A stretch of 64,000 nt of DNA from Oscillospiraceae bacterium (GTDB lineage Bacteria; Bacillota; Clostridia; Oscillospirales; Ruminococcaceae): the NCBI GenBank assembly GCA_017550285.1, contig JAFZPP010000007.1:1-64000 (forward strand), in the 5' to 3' direction. Positions 24,258 to 32,223 of the stretch are shown here, one piece after another. Under the pieces are notes generated by a model. It saw only the letters and a list, made by a program, of their open reading frames with translations, ran no database searches and was not told the origin of the DNA. The translations under genes and the position numbers were made by a program. Within the stretch, counting starts at the first letter, position 1. Every line of letters begins with the position of its first letter.

Positions 24258-24888
24258 GGCGCATCTGGGACTGGTGCATCTCTGTGCAAACCGGTTTCGG
24301 GAGCGCGGCATTGAATATGAGGAGCTGTATTCGGCGGGCTGTCTGGGGCTTGTCAAGGCGGCAAATGCGTTTGATGCGGAACGCGGCGTCTGCTTTTCGA
24401 CCTATGCAGTGCCTGTGATTCTCGGCGAGATCCGTCGGCTGTTCCGTGAGGGCGGCAGTGTTCATGTCGGACGGCGGCTTCAGGAGCTTGGAATGCGTGC
24501 AAGCCGTATCGCGGAGCAGCTTCGGCAGCAGAACGGCGCGGAACCGACTGTCCGGCAGATTGCGGATGCACTCGGTATTTCCGAATCGGAAACAGCGGAG
24601 GCGCTCTGTGCCGCGCAGCCGGTTGCATCGCTGACCGCCGGAACCGATGACGGCGAGGGTTGTACGGATATTCCCGTCCCGTCGCCGGAAAACCGGATAC
24701 AGGAGCATCTGGCACTGGAGCAGGTGCTGTCGCTGCTGGATGCCCGTGACCGCAGGCTGCTGCATCTGCGTTATCATGAGAATCTGACGCAGTGTCAGAC
24801 GGCGGCGCAGCTCGGTATGACGCAGGTACAGGTATCCCGCCGCGAAAAGAAAATCCTGCTGTTTCTGCGTGCGGAACTGCTGAAATGA
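24223..24888 (+). CDS. sigF: Sporulation sigma factor sigma-F
   Basis: A protein of 221 residues. Region 2 is visible in YEELYSAGCLGLVKAANAFD and CFSTYAVPVILGEIRRLFRE; region 3 in RIAEQLRQQNGAEPTVRQIA; region 4 helix-turn-helix in NLTQCQTAAQLGMTQVQVSR followed by REKKILLFLR. It is the forespore-specific sigma of endospore formers, last gene of spoIIAA-spoIIAB-sigF. The protein is shorter than the Bacillus one by about 30 residues, with a condensed N-terminus. Presence of the complete operon means the lineage keeps, or recently had, the capacity to sporulate. Confidence 0.9.
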   Translation: MEQSRKPAVAAEAHLGLVHLCANRFRERGIEYEELYSAGCLGLVKAANAFDAERGVCFSTYAVPVILGEIRRLFREGGSVHVGRRLQELGMRASRIAEQLRQQNGAEPTVRQIADALGISESETAEALCAAQPVASLTAGTDDGEGCTDIPVPSPENRIQEHLALEQVLSLLDARDRRLLHLRYHENLTQCQTAAQLGMTQVQVSRREKKILLFLRAELLK

Positions 24889-24933
24889 ATTGTACTGCGA
24901 AATCAGCAAAACACGCCGCATAACAGATTTGTC

Positions 24934-24962
24934 TTGACAAACTGTCTGAAACATGGTATACT
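24934..24962 (+). promoter_or_regulatory. Promoter of the citrate synthase gene
   Basis: A perfect TTGACA (24934-24939) and TATACT (24957-24962) are 17 bases apart. Transcription should start near 24969, giving a leader of about 104 bases. No clear operator was seen. Confidence 0.7.
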
Positions 24963-25072
24963 ATACATAATAAATTATCTGTAATATTACACAGAGGATA
25001 TGCGGCAGGCATTATGTGTCTGCCGCAGACAATATATGTGATGCAGCATCGTAGAAAGAAAGGAGTCTGTAC

Positions 25073-26440
25073 ATGGGTGAATGGAATCGCTATACGGCTC
25101 AGACAAAAATAGAAGATCTTTCGAGGCTATGCAGAGCGAATTATCAGATTGATCCGGAGTTTTATTCAAAATATGACGTCAAGCGCGGTCTGCGTGATAT
25201 CAACGGCAAGGGCGTCTGCGCCGGACTGACCAATATCAGCCAGATCATCCCCGGCACCGAGGAGAACGGCGAGACGAAGCTCGGTGAAGGGCAGCTGCTG
25301 TTCCGCGGCTATCATATCGAGGATCTTGTCAACGGATTTATCAGTGACAACCGTTTCGGCTATGAGGAGACGGTCTATCTGCTGCTTTTCGGTCAGCTGC
25401 CGAACAGGCAGGAGCTTGAGGATTTCAGCGCGCTGATGCGGAGCTGCCGCACACTGCCGCCTTCCTTTACGCGCGATGTCATTATGAAGTCGCCGAGCGA
25501 GGATATGATGAATACGCTGGCAAAGAGCGTGCTGGCGCTGTATTCCTATGACCACAATCCGAATGATACGTCAATCGCCAATGTCCTGCGTCAGTGCATC
25601 CAGCTGATCGCGCAGTTCCCGTCGATTGCGGTCTACGGCTATCAGGCATACCGCTATTACAAGAATGACCAGAGTCTCTTCCTGCATCAGCCCGACCCGA
25701 ATCTTTCGGCAGCAGAGAATCTGCTGAGCATGCTGCGCAGTGATCAGAAATACACGCAGCTCGAAGCAAAGATTCTCGATCTTGCAATGGTGCTGCATGC
25801 AGAGCACGGCGGCGGCAATAACTCGAGCTTTACGGTGCATGTTGTATCGTCCTCCGGTACGGATACCTATTCGACCATGGCAGCGGCGCTCGGCTCTCTG
25901 AAGGGTCCGAAGCACGGCGGCGCGAATATCAAGGTTGTTCAGATGTTTGACGATATGAAGGAGCGGGTGCACGACTGGAAGGACGAGGAGGAGGTCGTAC
26001 AGTATCTCCGCCGGCTCCTGCACAAGGATGCATTCGATCATGCCGGTCTGATTTACGGTATGGGTCATGCGGTGTATTCCAAGAGCGACCCGCGCGCGAC
26101 GGTTCTGCGCGGCTTTGTGGAGCAGCTTGCCGATGAGAAGCAGTGCCATGAGGAATATGCGCTGTATGCAATGGTTGAGCGGCTTGCACCGCAGATTATC
26201 GCGGAGGAGCGCAGAATCTACAAGGGCGTTTGTGCGAATGTCGATTTCTATTCCGGACTTGTCTACCGGATGCTGAATCTGCCGAACGAGCTGTTTACGC
26301 CGATTTTTGCTGTATCCAGAATCGCAGGCTGGTCTGCGCACCGTCTGGAGGAGCTGCTCGGCGCGAGCAAGATCATCCGTCCGGCATACCGTGCCGTCAA
26401 GGAATGGGAGGAATACCGTCCGATTTCGGAGCGCGAATAA
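25073..26440 (+). CDS. gltA: Citrate synthase (citrate/2-methylcitrate synthase family)
   Basis: A protein of 455 residues that condenses oxaloacetate with acetyl-CoA. Catalytic residues lie in LHAEHGGGNNSSF (first His), GSLKGPKHGGANI (second His) and CANVDFYSGLVYRML (Asp). The N-terminal extension of about 60 residues and the total length put it in the longer type I subgroup found in Clostridia. A strong promoter lies upstream; the gene appears to be transcribed alone, with a hairpin after it. In an anaerobe it would supply 2-oxoglutarate for glutamate through a partial citrate cycle. Confidence 0.93.
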   Translation: MGEWNRYTAQTKIEDLSRLCRANYQIDPEFYSKYDVKRGLRDINGKGVCAGLTNISQIIPGTEENGETKLGEGQLLFRGYHIEDLVNGFISDNRFGYEETVYLLLFGQLPNRQELEDFSALMRSCRTLPPSFTRDVIMKSPSEDMMNTLAKSVLALYSYDHNPNDTSIANVLRQCIQLIAQFPSIAVYGYQAYRYYKNDQSLFLHQPDPNLSAAENLLSMLRSDQKYTQLEAKILDLAMVLHAEHGGGNNSSFTVHVVSSSGTDTYSTMAAALGSLKGPKHGGANIKVVQMFDDMKERVHDWKDEEEVVQYLRRLLHKDAFDHAGLIYGMGHAVYSKSDPRATVLRGFVEQLADEKQCHEEYALYAMVERLAPQIIAEERRIYKGVCANVDFYSGLVYRMLNLPNELFTPIFAVSRIAGWSAHRLEELLGASKIIRPAYRAVKEWEEYRPISERE

Positions 26441-26448
26441 ACGATACG

Positions 26449-26477
26449 GGCTGCTGTGCCGATGCGGTACAGCAGCC
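26449..26477 (+). terminator. Hairpin after the citrate synthase gene
   Basis: GGCTGCTGT (26449-26457) pairs perfectly with ACAGCAGCC (26469-26477); only three T follow, so it is a weak or factor-assisted terminator. Confidence 0.5.
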
Positions 26478-26507
26478 TTTGCATAATACAGGGAAGGAGG
26501 CGGAAAC

Positions 26508-27524
26508 ATGGCTTCACAGACCGATCAGATTCGCAGACTGGAGCGCAAATACCGCAGAAAAAAGCGCGCCGCAAAATGGGAAGCGTTCCGCCGAAGGCTT
26601 CCGCTGTATCTTGTATTTGTGATCCTGACTGCTGCGGCAGCCGGAACGCTCTGGTTCCTGACAAAGCCGCGGACAGCGCCTGTTCCGGCGGGGTCGCTGC
26701 GTGTGTTCATACTGGATGTCGGGCAGGGGGATGCGGCATTGCTCTGCACCGATTCGCACAGCATCCTGATCGACGGCGGAGAGCCCGACCGCGGGACTTC
26801 CGTTGTGCAGATGATTAAAGCGGCAGGCGTACAGCGGCTTGACTGTGTCATCAATTCGCATCCGCATGCAGATCATATCGGCGGACTTGCTGCCGTGCTG
26901 GAGCAGATACCGGTCGGCGCACTGTATCTGCCGGAGATACCGGAAGGTCTGATGCCGACGGTCTGGTCGTTTACGCATATCCTTGATCTTGCGGAAGAAA
27001 AGCAGATTCCCGTCCGGACGCCGGCATGCGGAGAGACCCTGCCGCTCGGTGCCGCGGAGCTCGAATTTCTCAGTACGGACAATGCACAGTTTGAGGAACT
27101 GAATGACTGCTCACTGGTCTGCCGTGTGACCTGCGGTGAGCGGCATTTTCTGTTCACCGGCGATCTGAGCGAGGCAGGGGAGCAGGCAATGCTGGATGCC
27201 GGACTGACGCTTTCAGCGGACGTCCTGAAGGCAGGGCATCACGGCAGCAGCCATTCCACGACACCGGCATTTCTGGATGCGGTCAAGCCGGAATATGCAG
27301 CGATTTCCTGCGGTGCGCTGAATGATTACGGGCATCCGGCGGAGAAAACGCTCCGAATGCTGCATGAGACCGGCTGTGCTGTATATCGCACCGATCTGGA
27401 CGGTTCCGTTCTGTTTGAAACGGACGGCAGCCGAATCACAGTCACGCCGGATTATGAATTCGGTTTATCCGGCAGGTTGACATACTATAAATCAGAAGAA
27501 CAAATAGAAACACAATGCCCCTGA
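26508..27524 (+). CDS. ComEC-like metallo-beta-lactamase-fold hydrolase, membrane-anchored
   Basis: A protein of 338 residues. A basic cytoplasmic N-terminus is followed by one membrane helix (LYLVFVILTAAAAGTLWFL, about 32-50) and an outside domain of the MBL fold. Metal ligands are visible in INSHPHADHIGGL (HxHxDH), FLFTGDLSEAG (Asp) and LKAGHHGSSHSTT (His). This domain is the same as the C-terminal part of ComEC/Rec2. Free-standing forms may degrade the non-transported DNA strand or act on other nucleotides or phosphoesters outside the cell. The substrate is not known. AAGGAGG lies 9 bases before the ATG. Confidence 0.85.
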   Translation: MASQTDQIRRLERKYRRKKRAAKWEAFRRRLPLYLVFVILTAAAAGTLWFLTKPRTAPVPAGSLRVFILDVGQGDAALLCTDSHSILIDGGEPDRGTSVVQMIKAAGVQRLDCVINSHPHADHIGGLAAVLEQIPVGALYLPEIPEGLMPTVWSFTHILDLAEEKQIPVRTPACGETLPLGAAELEFLSTDNAQFEELNDCSLVCRVTCGERHFLFTGDLSEAGEQAMLDAGLTLSADVLKAGHHGSSHSTTPAFLDAVKPEYAAISCGALNDYGHPAEKTLRMLHETGCAVYRTDLDGSVLFETDGSRITVTPDYEFGLSGRLTYYKSEEQIETQCP

Positions 27525-27547
27525 TCGCTTTTGAAACGGTCAGGGGC
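27517..27547. terminator. Hairpin between convergent genes
   Basis: GCCCCTGA (27517-27524) pairs with TCAGGGGC (27540-27547); the first arm contains the stop codon of the MBL gene. The T-runs are poor on both sides, so termination strength is uncertain. Confidence 0.45.
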
Positions 27548-27596
27548 AAAGCCTTTTCATGGACAGATATCATGATACAACACCGCAAACGATAAA

Positions 27597-28877
27597 TTAT
27601 GCTTTCTCCATATTCTCGCGGGCAATGGAGAGCATGAGCTTGATACGGTTCTGCTGATTGACGCGCGTTGCGCCGGGGTCATAGTCGATTGCGCAGATAT
27701 TGGCTTCCTGATACTGCTCATTCATCGCGCGGATCATGCCCTTGCCGACGATATGATTCGGCAGGCATCCGAACGGCTGTACGCAGACGATATTGCTGTA
27801 GCCCTTTTCGATGAGCTCTGCCATTTCGGCGGTCAGGAGCCAGCCCTCGCCCATGCAGACGCCGGTGCTGATCGTTTTTTCGCCGAGCTTTTTCAGCGCA
27901 GGAAACGGAATCGGCTTCTCGAACTGCGGATACTCTCCGAGCACCTTGAGCATAATCTTTTCGAGCATTTCAACATACCGGACGGCGGCACGGCTGAAAT
28001 TCACGCCCTTGCGGTCGCCGTAGAGGCGGAAATTCTCCCTGCCGATATTGAGGCTGTAGAGTGCAAAGCCAAGAATGCCCGGCACCATGACCTCGGCGCC
28101 CTGTTCCACAAGGAAATCCGGCAGATGATCGTTGCCGAAATCTGCGTATTTGACATACAGCTCGCCGACGATGCCGACCTTCGGCTTCGATACTTTGGTA
28201 ATCGGGATTGCGGCAAAATCGGATGCAATCGCGCGGAAATTGCGCTTGATCTCAGAGAATGTCAGCCCCTTGTTCCGGCGAATCTGATCGGTCAGGGAGA
28301 TGCGCCATTTTTCCATAATGACCCTTGCGTCGCCCTGATTGTTCTCATAGGGGAGAATCTGATTGCGCAGCAGCATCACAAAATCGCCGTACAGCCATGT
28401 AATCAGACCTTTGAGGAACATCAGCGGGGAGATATCGAAGCCGCTGTTTTTCTCAATGCCGCCGAAATTGACCGATACGACCGGCACATATGCAAGTCCG
28501 GCTTTTTTCAGTGCCTTGCGCAGCATATGGACGTAATTCGAGGCACGGCAGCCGCCGCCTGTCTGATAAAGCATCAGCGCGGATTTCTGCGGGTCAAAGT
28601 CGCCGGATTCCAGCGCATAAATCAGCTGTCCGATGACAACGATTGCCGGATAACACGCATCATTGTGCACATATTTCAGACCTGTGTCAATGACCTTCTG
28701 ACCGGAATAATCGAGAAACGCAACATTGTATCCGGCATCGCGGAATACGGAGCCCATAAGGCTGAAATGCACGGGCAGCGCATTCGGAATCAGAATGGTA
28801 TGCGTTTTTTTCATCTCCGGCGTAAATTCGGGATAAAGCTCATTGGTTGCCAAAGTTTCACTTCCTTGCAGATTCAT
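27597..28877 (-). CDS. 2-hydroxyacyl-CoA dehydratase-like protein (partner of the tandem activase)
   Basis: A protein of 426 residues. Cysteine-bearing motifs (YVHNDACYPAIVV, YQTGGGCRASNYVHMLRKAL, VQPFGCLPNHIVGKG) resemble the iron-sulfur dehydratase subunit family (HgdB/FldBC-type) and its DUF2229 relatives. In many Firmicutes this part is fused to the C-terminus of the activase encoded upstream; here it is a separate gene whose start overlaps the upstream stop by 20 bases. The pair probably couples ATP hydrolysis to low-potential electron transfer to an unknown acceptor, since no dehydratase substrate genes lie nearby. Confidence 0.75.
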   Translation of the reverse strand: MNLQGSETLATNELYPEFTPEMKKTHTILIPNALPVHFSLMGSVFRDAGYNVAFLDYSGQKVIDTGLKYVHNDACYPAIVVIGQLIYALESGDFDPQKSALMLYQTGGGCRASNYVHMLRKALKKAGLAYVPVVSVNFGGIEKNSGFDISPLMFLKGLITWLYGDFVMLLRNQILPYENNQGDARVIMEKWRISLTDQIRRNKGLTFSEIKRNFRAIASDFAAIPITKVSKPKVGIVGELYVKYADFGNDHLPDFLVEQGAEVMVPGILGFALYSLNIGRENFRLYGDRKGVNFSRAAVRYVEMLEKIMLKVLGEYPQFEKPIPFPALKKLGEKTISTGVCMGEGWLLTAEMAELIEKGYSNIVCVQPFGCLPNHIVGKGMIRAMNEQYQEANICAIDYDPGATRVNQQNRIKLMLSIARENMEKA

Positions 28878-31791
28878 TCAGTCCCGCAGCAGCAAACAGA
28901 CTGCGCAGACGGATTTTTGCGGCACCGGTATTGGTCACCTCGTCGATTTTGAGCTGCGTATAAATCTTTCCTGCTTTTTCGAGGATTGCACGCACCTCAT
29001 CGGTTGTGACGGCATCGACGCCGCAGCCGAAGGAGACGAACTGCACGAGATTGATCTGCTCCTCGGGCAGCGCTTCGGCAACATATTTTGCCGCAAGATA
29101 CAGTCTTGCGTGATAGGTCCACTGATTGAGGACGGTCGTGCGGAACGGCTCCATGAGACTGCTGATGCCGTCTTCGCTGACGATCACGGCGCCGAGTCCG
29201 CAGATGAGCTGATCCAGCGCATGATTGACCTCTGGGTCGATATGATACGGTCTGCCTGCGAGTACAATGACCGGCATATGCTTCATGCGCGCAATCTCGA
29301 GGAACTCCGTCGCCTTGCTGCGGACAGCCGCCATATGGCGTTCATATTCCGCATATGCGGCATCTGCTGCCGCCTTGATCTGCTTCTGCGTCAGAGCGGT
29401 AAAGCCGTGCGCGTGCATGATCTCGCGGAATTTTGCCGGAAATGCCTTCCGGTTGTGGATGCCGACAAATTCATGGATATATTCGGTATCGCGGAGCGCC
29501 TTGATATTGATTTTTGCGACCTCCGGATAATATGCAACGACCGGACAGTTATAGTGATTGTCGCCCGCGCCCTCATCGACATTGTAGCTCATGCAGGGAT
29601 AGAATATCGCATCGGGCTTCTGCGCGAGCAATGCTTCGATATGACCGTGCAGCAGCTTTGCCGGAAAGCAGATCGTATCCGAAGGGATCGTATGCTGACC
29701 GGAGAGATAGAGCTTGCGCGTCGAATCCGGCGAGACAATGACATTGAAGCCGAGCTTTGTGAGCAGCGTGTGCCAGAAGGGCAGCAGCTCGTAGAGATTC
29801 AGCGCGAGCGGAATGCCGATTGTTTTCTGACCCTCTGTGATTGTATTGCTGCGGTACTTCTGCAAAAGCTGCCGCTTGACCTCATAGAGGTTATAGGCGG
29901 TTTTCGCCGCGTGATTGCCGAGCGGCTTGTCGCAGCGATTTCCGGCAATATAGGTATGAGCGCCGCCGAAGGAATTGACTGTCAGCTGACAGTGATTTGC
30001 GCAGCCCTTGCAGGTGATCGTTTTGACGGTATGCGTAAAGTTTTTCAGTGCATCGGCACTGAGCAGGCGGCTCTGACCGTGCGTATGCTGCGCGGCATAG
30101 AGTGCGGCACCGTATGCGCCCATGACACCCGATATTTCCGGACGGATGACATCCTGTTTCAGCTCGATTTCAAATGCACGCAGTACGGCATCATTGAGGA
30201 AGGTTCCGCCCTGTACGACGATATGCTGACCGAGCTCCGATGCGCTTGCACAGCGGATGACCTTGTAAAGCGCATTCTTCACAACGCTCATCGACAGACC
30301 GGCGGAGATGTTTTCAACCGTTGCGCCGTCCTTCTGCGCCTGCTTGACGGAGCTGTTCATGAAGACGGTGCAGCGCGAGCCGAGATCAACCGGATGCTTA
30401 GCAAACAGTCCGAGCTTTGCAAAATCCGCGATGCTGTAGTTCATTGCCTCCGCAAAGGTTTGCAGGAAGGAGCCGCAGCCCGATGAGCATGCTTCGTTCA
30501 GGAAAATATTGTCGATTGCATGATTGTGGATGCGGAAGCATTTGATATCCTGTCCGCCGATGTCAATGATAAAATCGACGTCGGGACGGAATTTCTGTGC
30601 TGCGGTATAATGCGCGATTGTTTCGACGATGCCGCAGTCGATGCCGAATGCCTCCTTGATGATATCCTCGCCGTAGCCGGTGACGGCAGAGCCTGCAAAC
30701 CGGATATCGGGATATGCTTCATAGATATGTGTGAGATAATCGCGGACCGCCGGAACCGGATTGCCGTGGTTCGACTGATACGTCGTATCGAGAATATTGC
30801 CGTCTGCATCGGTGACAACAGCTTTGATTGTCGTCGAGCCGGCGTCTATGCCGAGGAACATTTCTCCCTGCGGCTGTTTGATATACTGAATATGTGCGGA
30901 ATTTGCATGATGCCGCGCGCAGAATGCGTCATATTCCTCCTGCGAAGCAAAGAGCGGCGGCGTTGTGATATAGCTGCCTTTGGCGGAATACTGTTCGGCG
31001 CGCTCGGCAAGCTCTGTCAGCGGGAAGGTGCGGCTGTCGCACTGGAGCGCTGCGCCGTATGCAACATAATAGAGACCGTTTTCGGGCGAAACGCCGGTGA
31101 GCTTCAGTGCTTCATCGAAGCTCTTGCGGAGATTGTCAAGATAGGTGAGCGGGCCACCGAGATAGAGCACGTTTCCGGCGATTTCTCTGCCCTGTGCGAG
31201 TCCGCCGACAGTCTGATTGACGACCGCTTTCAGAATACTTGCGGAGATATTCGGAAAGCCTGCGCCCTGATTGAGCAGCGGCTGGATATCCGATTTGGCG
31301 AAGACGCCGCAGCGTGAGGCGATTGTATAGATTTTATCCGCCTGATCGGCAAGGCGGTTCAGTTCGGCAGGCGTCACGCCGATCAGCGTCGCCATTTGGT
31401 CAATGAATGCGCCGGTGCCGCCTGCGCAGCTGCCGTTCATGCGCGCCTCAAAGCCGCCGGTCAGAAAGAGAATCTTTGCGTCCTCGCCGCCGAGCTCGAT
31501 GACGACATCCGTTTCCGGATTCAGTCTGCTGACGGCTGCTCTGGTAGAATAGACCTCCTGTGCGAACGGGATTCCGAGCGCCTCCGCAAGTCCCATGCCC
31601 GCAGAGCCGGAGATTGAGATATGCATTTCGGTATCGCCGGTCTGTTCGGCAATCCGCCGCAGATAAGCAGCGGTCATTTCGACAATGCGGGAGAGATGCC
31701 GCTCATAGGAAGAAAAAATAATTTCATCCTGTTCGCCCAGCACCACGCATTTGATTGTTGTGGAGCCGATATCAAGCCCGAGTTTTTTCAT
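28858..31791 (-). CDS. Tandem BadF/HgdC-type acyl-CoA dehydratase activase (ASKHA ATPase)
   Basis: A protein of 977 residues with two consecutive activase domains. Domain 1 (about 1-260) has GLDIGSTTIKCVVLG, GSCAGGTGAFIDQMATLIG and SRCGVFAKSD. Domain 2 (about 315-570) has GIDAGSTTIKAVVTD, EACSSGCGSFLQTFAEAMN and SRCTVFMNSS. Each domain keeps both Cys positions that in HgdC dimers hold a bridging [4Fe-4S] cluster, so one chain could replace the homodimer. The last ~380 residues are DUF2229-like, with CFPAKLLHGH and IFYPCMSYN. It is probably an ATP-driven electron injector. The promoter at 31838-31866 and the overlapping downstream gene make a two-gene operon. Confidence 0.82.
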   Translation of the reverse strand: MKKLGLDIGSTTIKCVVLGEQDEIIFSSYERHLSRIVEMTAAYLRRIAEQTGDTEMHISISGSAGMGLAEALGIPFAQEVYSTRAAVSRLNPETDVVIELGGEDAKILFLTGGFEARMNGSCAGGTGAFIDQMATLIGVTPAELNRLADQADKIYTIASRCGVFAKSDIQPLLNQGAGFPNISASILKAVVNQTVGGLAQGREIAGNVLYLGGPLTYLDNLRKSFDEALKLTGVSPENGLYYVAYGAALQCDSRTFPLTELAERAEQYSAKGSYITTPPLFASQEEYDAFCARHHANSAHIQYIKQPQGEMFLGIDAGSTTIKAVVTDADGNILDTTYQSNHGNPVPAVRDYLTHIYEAYPDIRFAGSAVTGYGEDIIKEAFGIDCGIVETIAHYTAAQKFRPDVDFIIDIGGQDIKCFRIHNHAIDNIFLNEACSSGCGSFLQTFAEAMNYSIADFAKLGLFAKHPVDLGSRCTVFMNSSVKQAQKDGATVENISAGLSMSVVKNALYKVIRCASASELGQHIVVQGGTFLNDAVLRAFEIELKQDVIRPEISGVMGAYGAALYAAQHTHGQSRLLSADALKNFTHTVKTITCKGCANHCQLTVNSFGGAHTYIAGNRCDKPLGNHAAKTAYNLYEVKRQLLQKYRSNTITEGQKTIGIPLALNLYELLPFWHTLLTKLGFNVIVSPDSTRKLYLSGQHTIPSDTICFPAKLLHGHIEALLAQKPDAIFYPCMSYNVDEGAGDNHYNCPVVAYYPEVAKINIKALRDTEYIHEFVGIHNRKAFPAKFREIMHAHGFTALTQKQIKAAADAAYAEYERHMAAVRSKATEFLEIARMKHMPVIVLAGRPYHIDPEVNHALDQLICGLGAVIVSEDGISSLMEPFRTTVLNQWTYHARLYLAAKYVAEALPEEQINLVQFVSFGCGVDAVTTDEVRAILEKAGKIYTQLKIDEVTNTGAAKIRLRSLFAAAGLNESARK

Positions 31792-31837
31792 AGATCTGAA
31801 GATCGCCTTTCTGTTTGTGAATTAGACATACACATAT

Positions 31838-31866
31838 ATTATAGCATATAATCGAGCAAAAAGCAA
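31838..31866 (-). promoter_or_regulatory. Promoter of the activase operon
   Basis: On the minus strand TTGCTT (31866-31861) and a perfect TATAAT (31843-31838) are 17 bases apart, about 46 bases before the start codon. The rest of the gene-free stretch 31867-32150 shows nothing I can support. Confidence 0.6.
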
Positions 31867-32152
31867 GTTGAGAGAAGCATTTTTTATGATGCATGTTTTC
31901 TGCCTGAGAACTTTCGAGCAATGCAGGCGGGCGCTGCCCGCTTATAGCACATTATTTTCATAAATGCAAGGCTTATCGTGCATATAAAAACAGGAAGCAG
32001 AACGGAGGCGGGAGAAAGTGCATCAGGAATGATGCGGAACACAATCTTCCTGAGAACTTGCGGGCACTGCCGGCAAAGTGAACGTGTATTCGGCAATGCA
32101 CACAAAAGCAATCCTGTAAAACAGCAAAATCGTACAATTATCGTACCGGCGA

Positions 32153-32181
32153 TTGACTTTGTTCCGGTAAAATGGTATAAT
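32153..32181 (+). promoter_or_regulatory. Promoter of the LRR-dockerin gene
   Basis: TTGACT (32153-32158) and a perfect TATAAT (32176-32181) are 17 bases apart, about 42 bases before the TTG start. Confidence 0.7.
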
Positions 32182-32223
32182 ATTATAAATGCTATGCATT
32201 GATTTCGATAGGGAGATGATTTT

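Noticed and set aside
28843..30486. Plus-strand open frame of 547 codons opposite the activase
   Set aside because: Antisense shadow; the minus-strand frame has two complete ASKHA domains.
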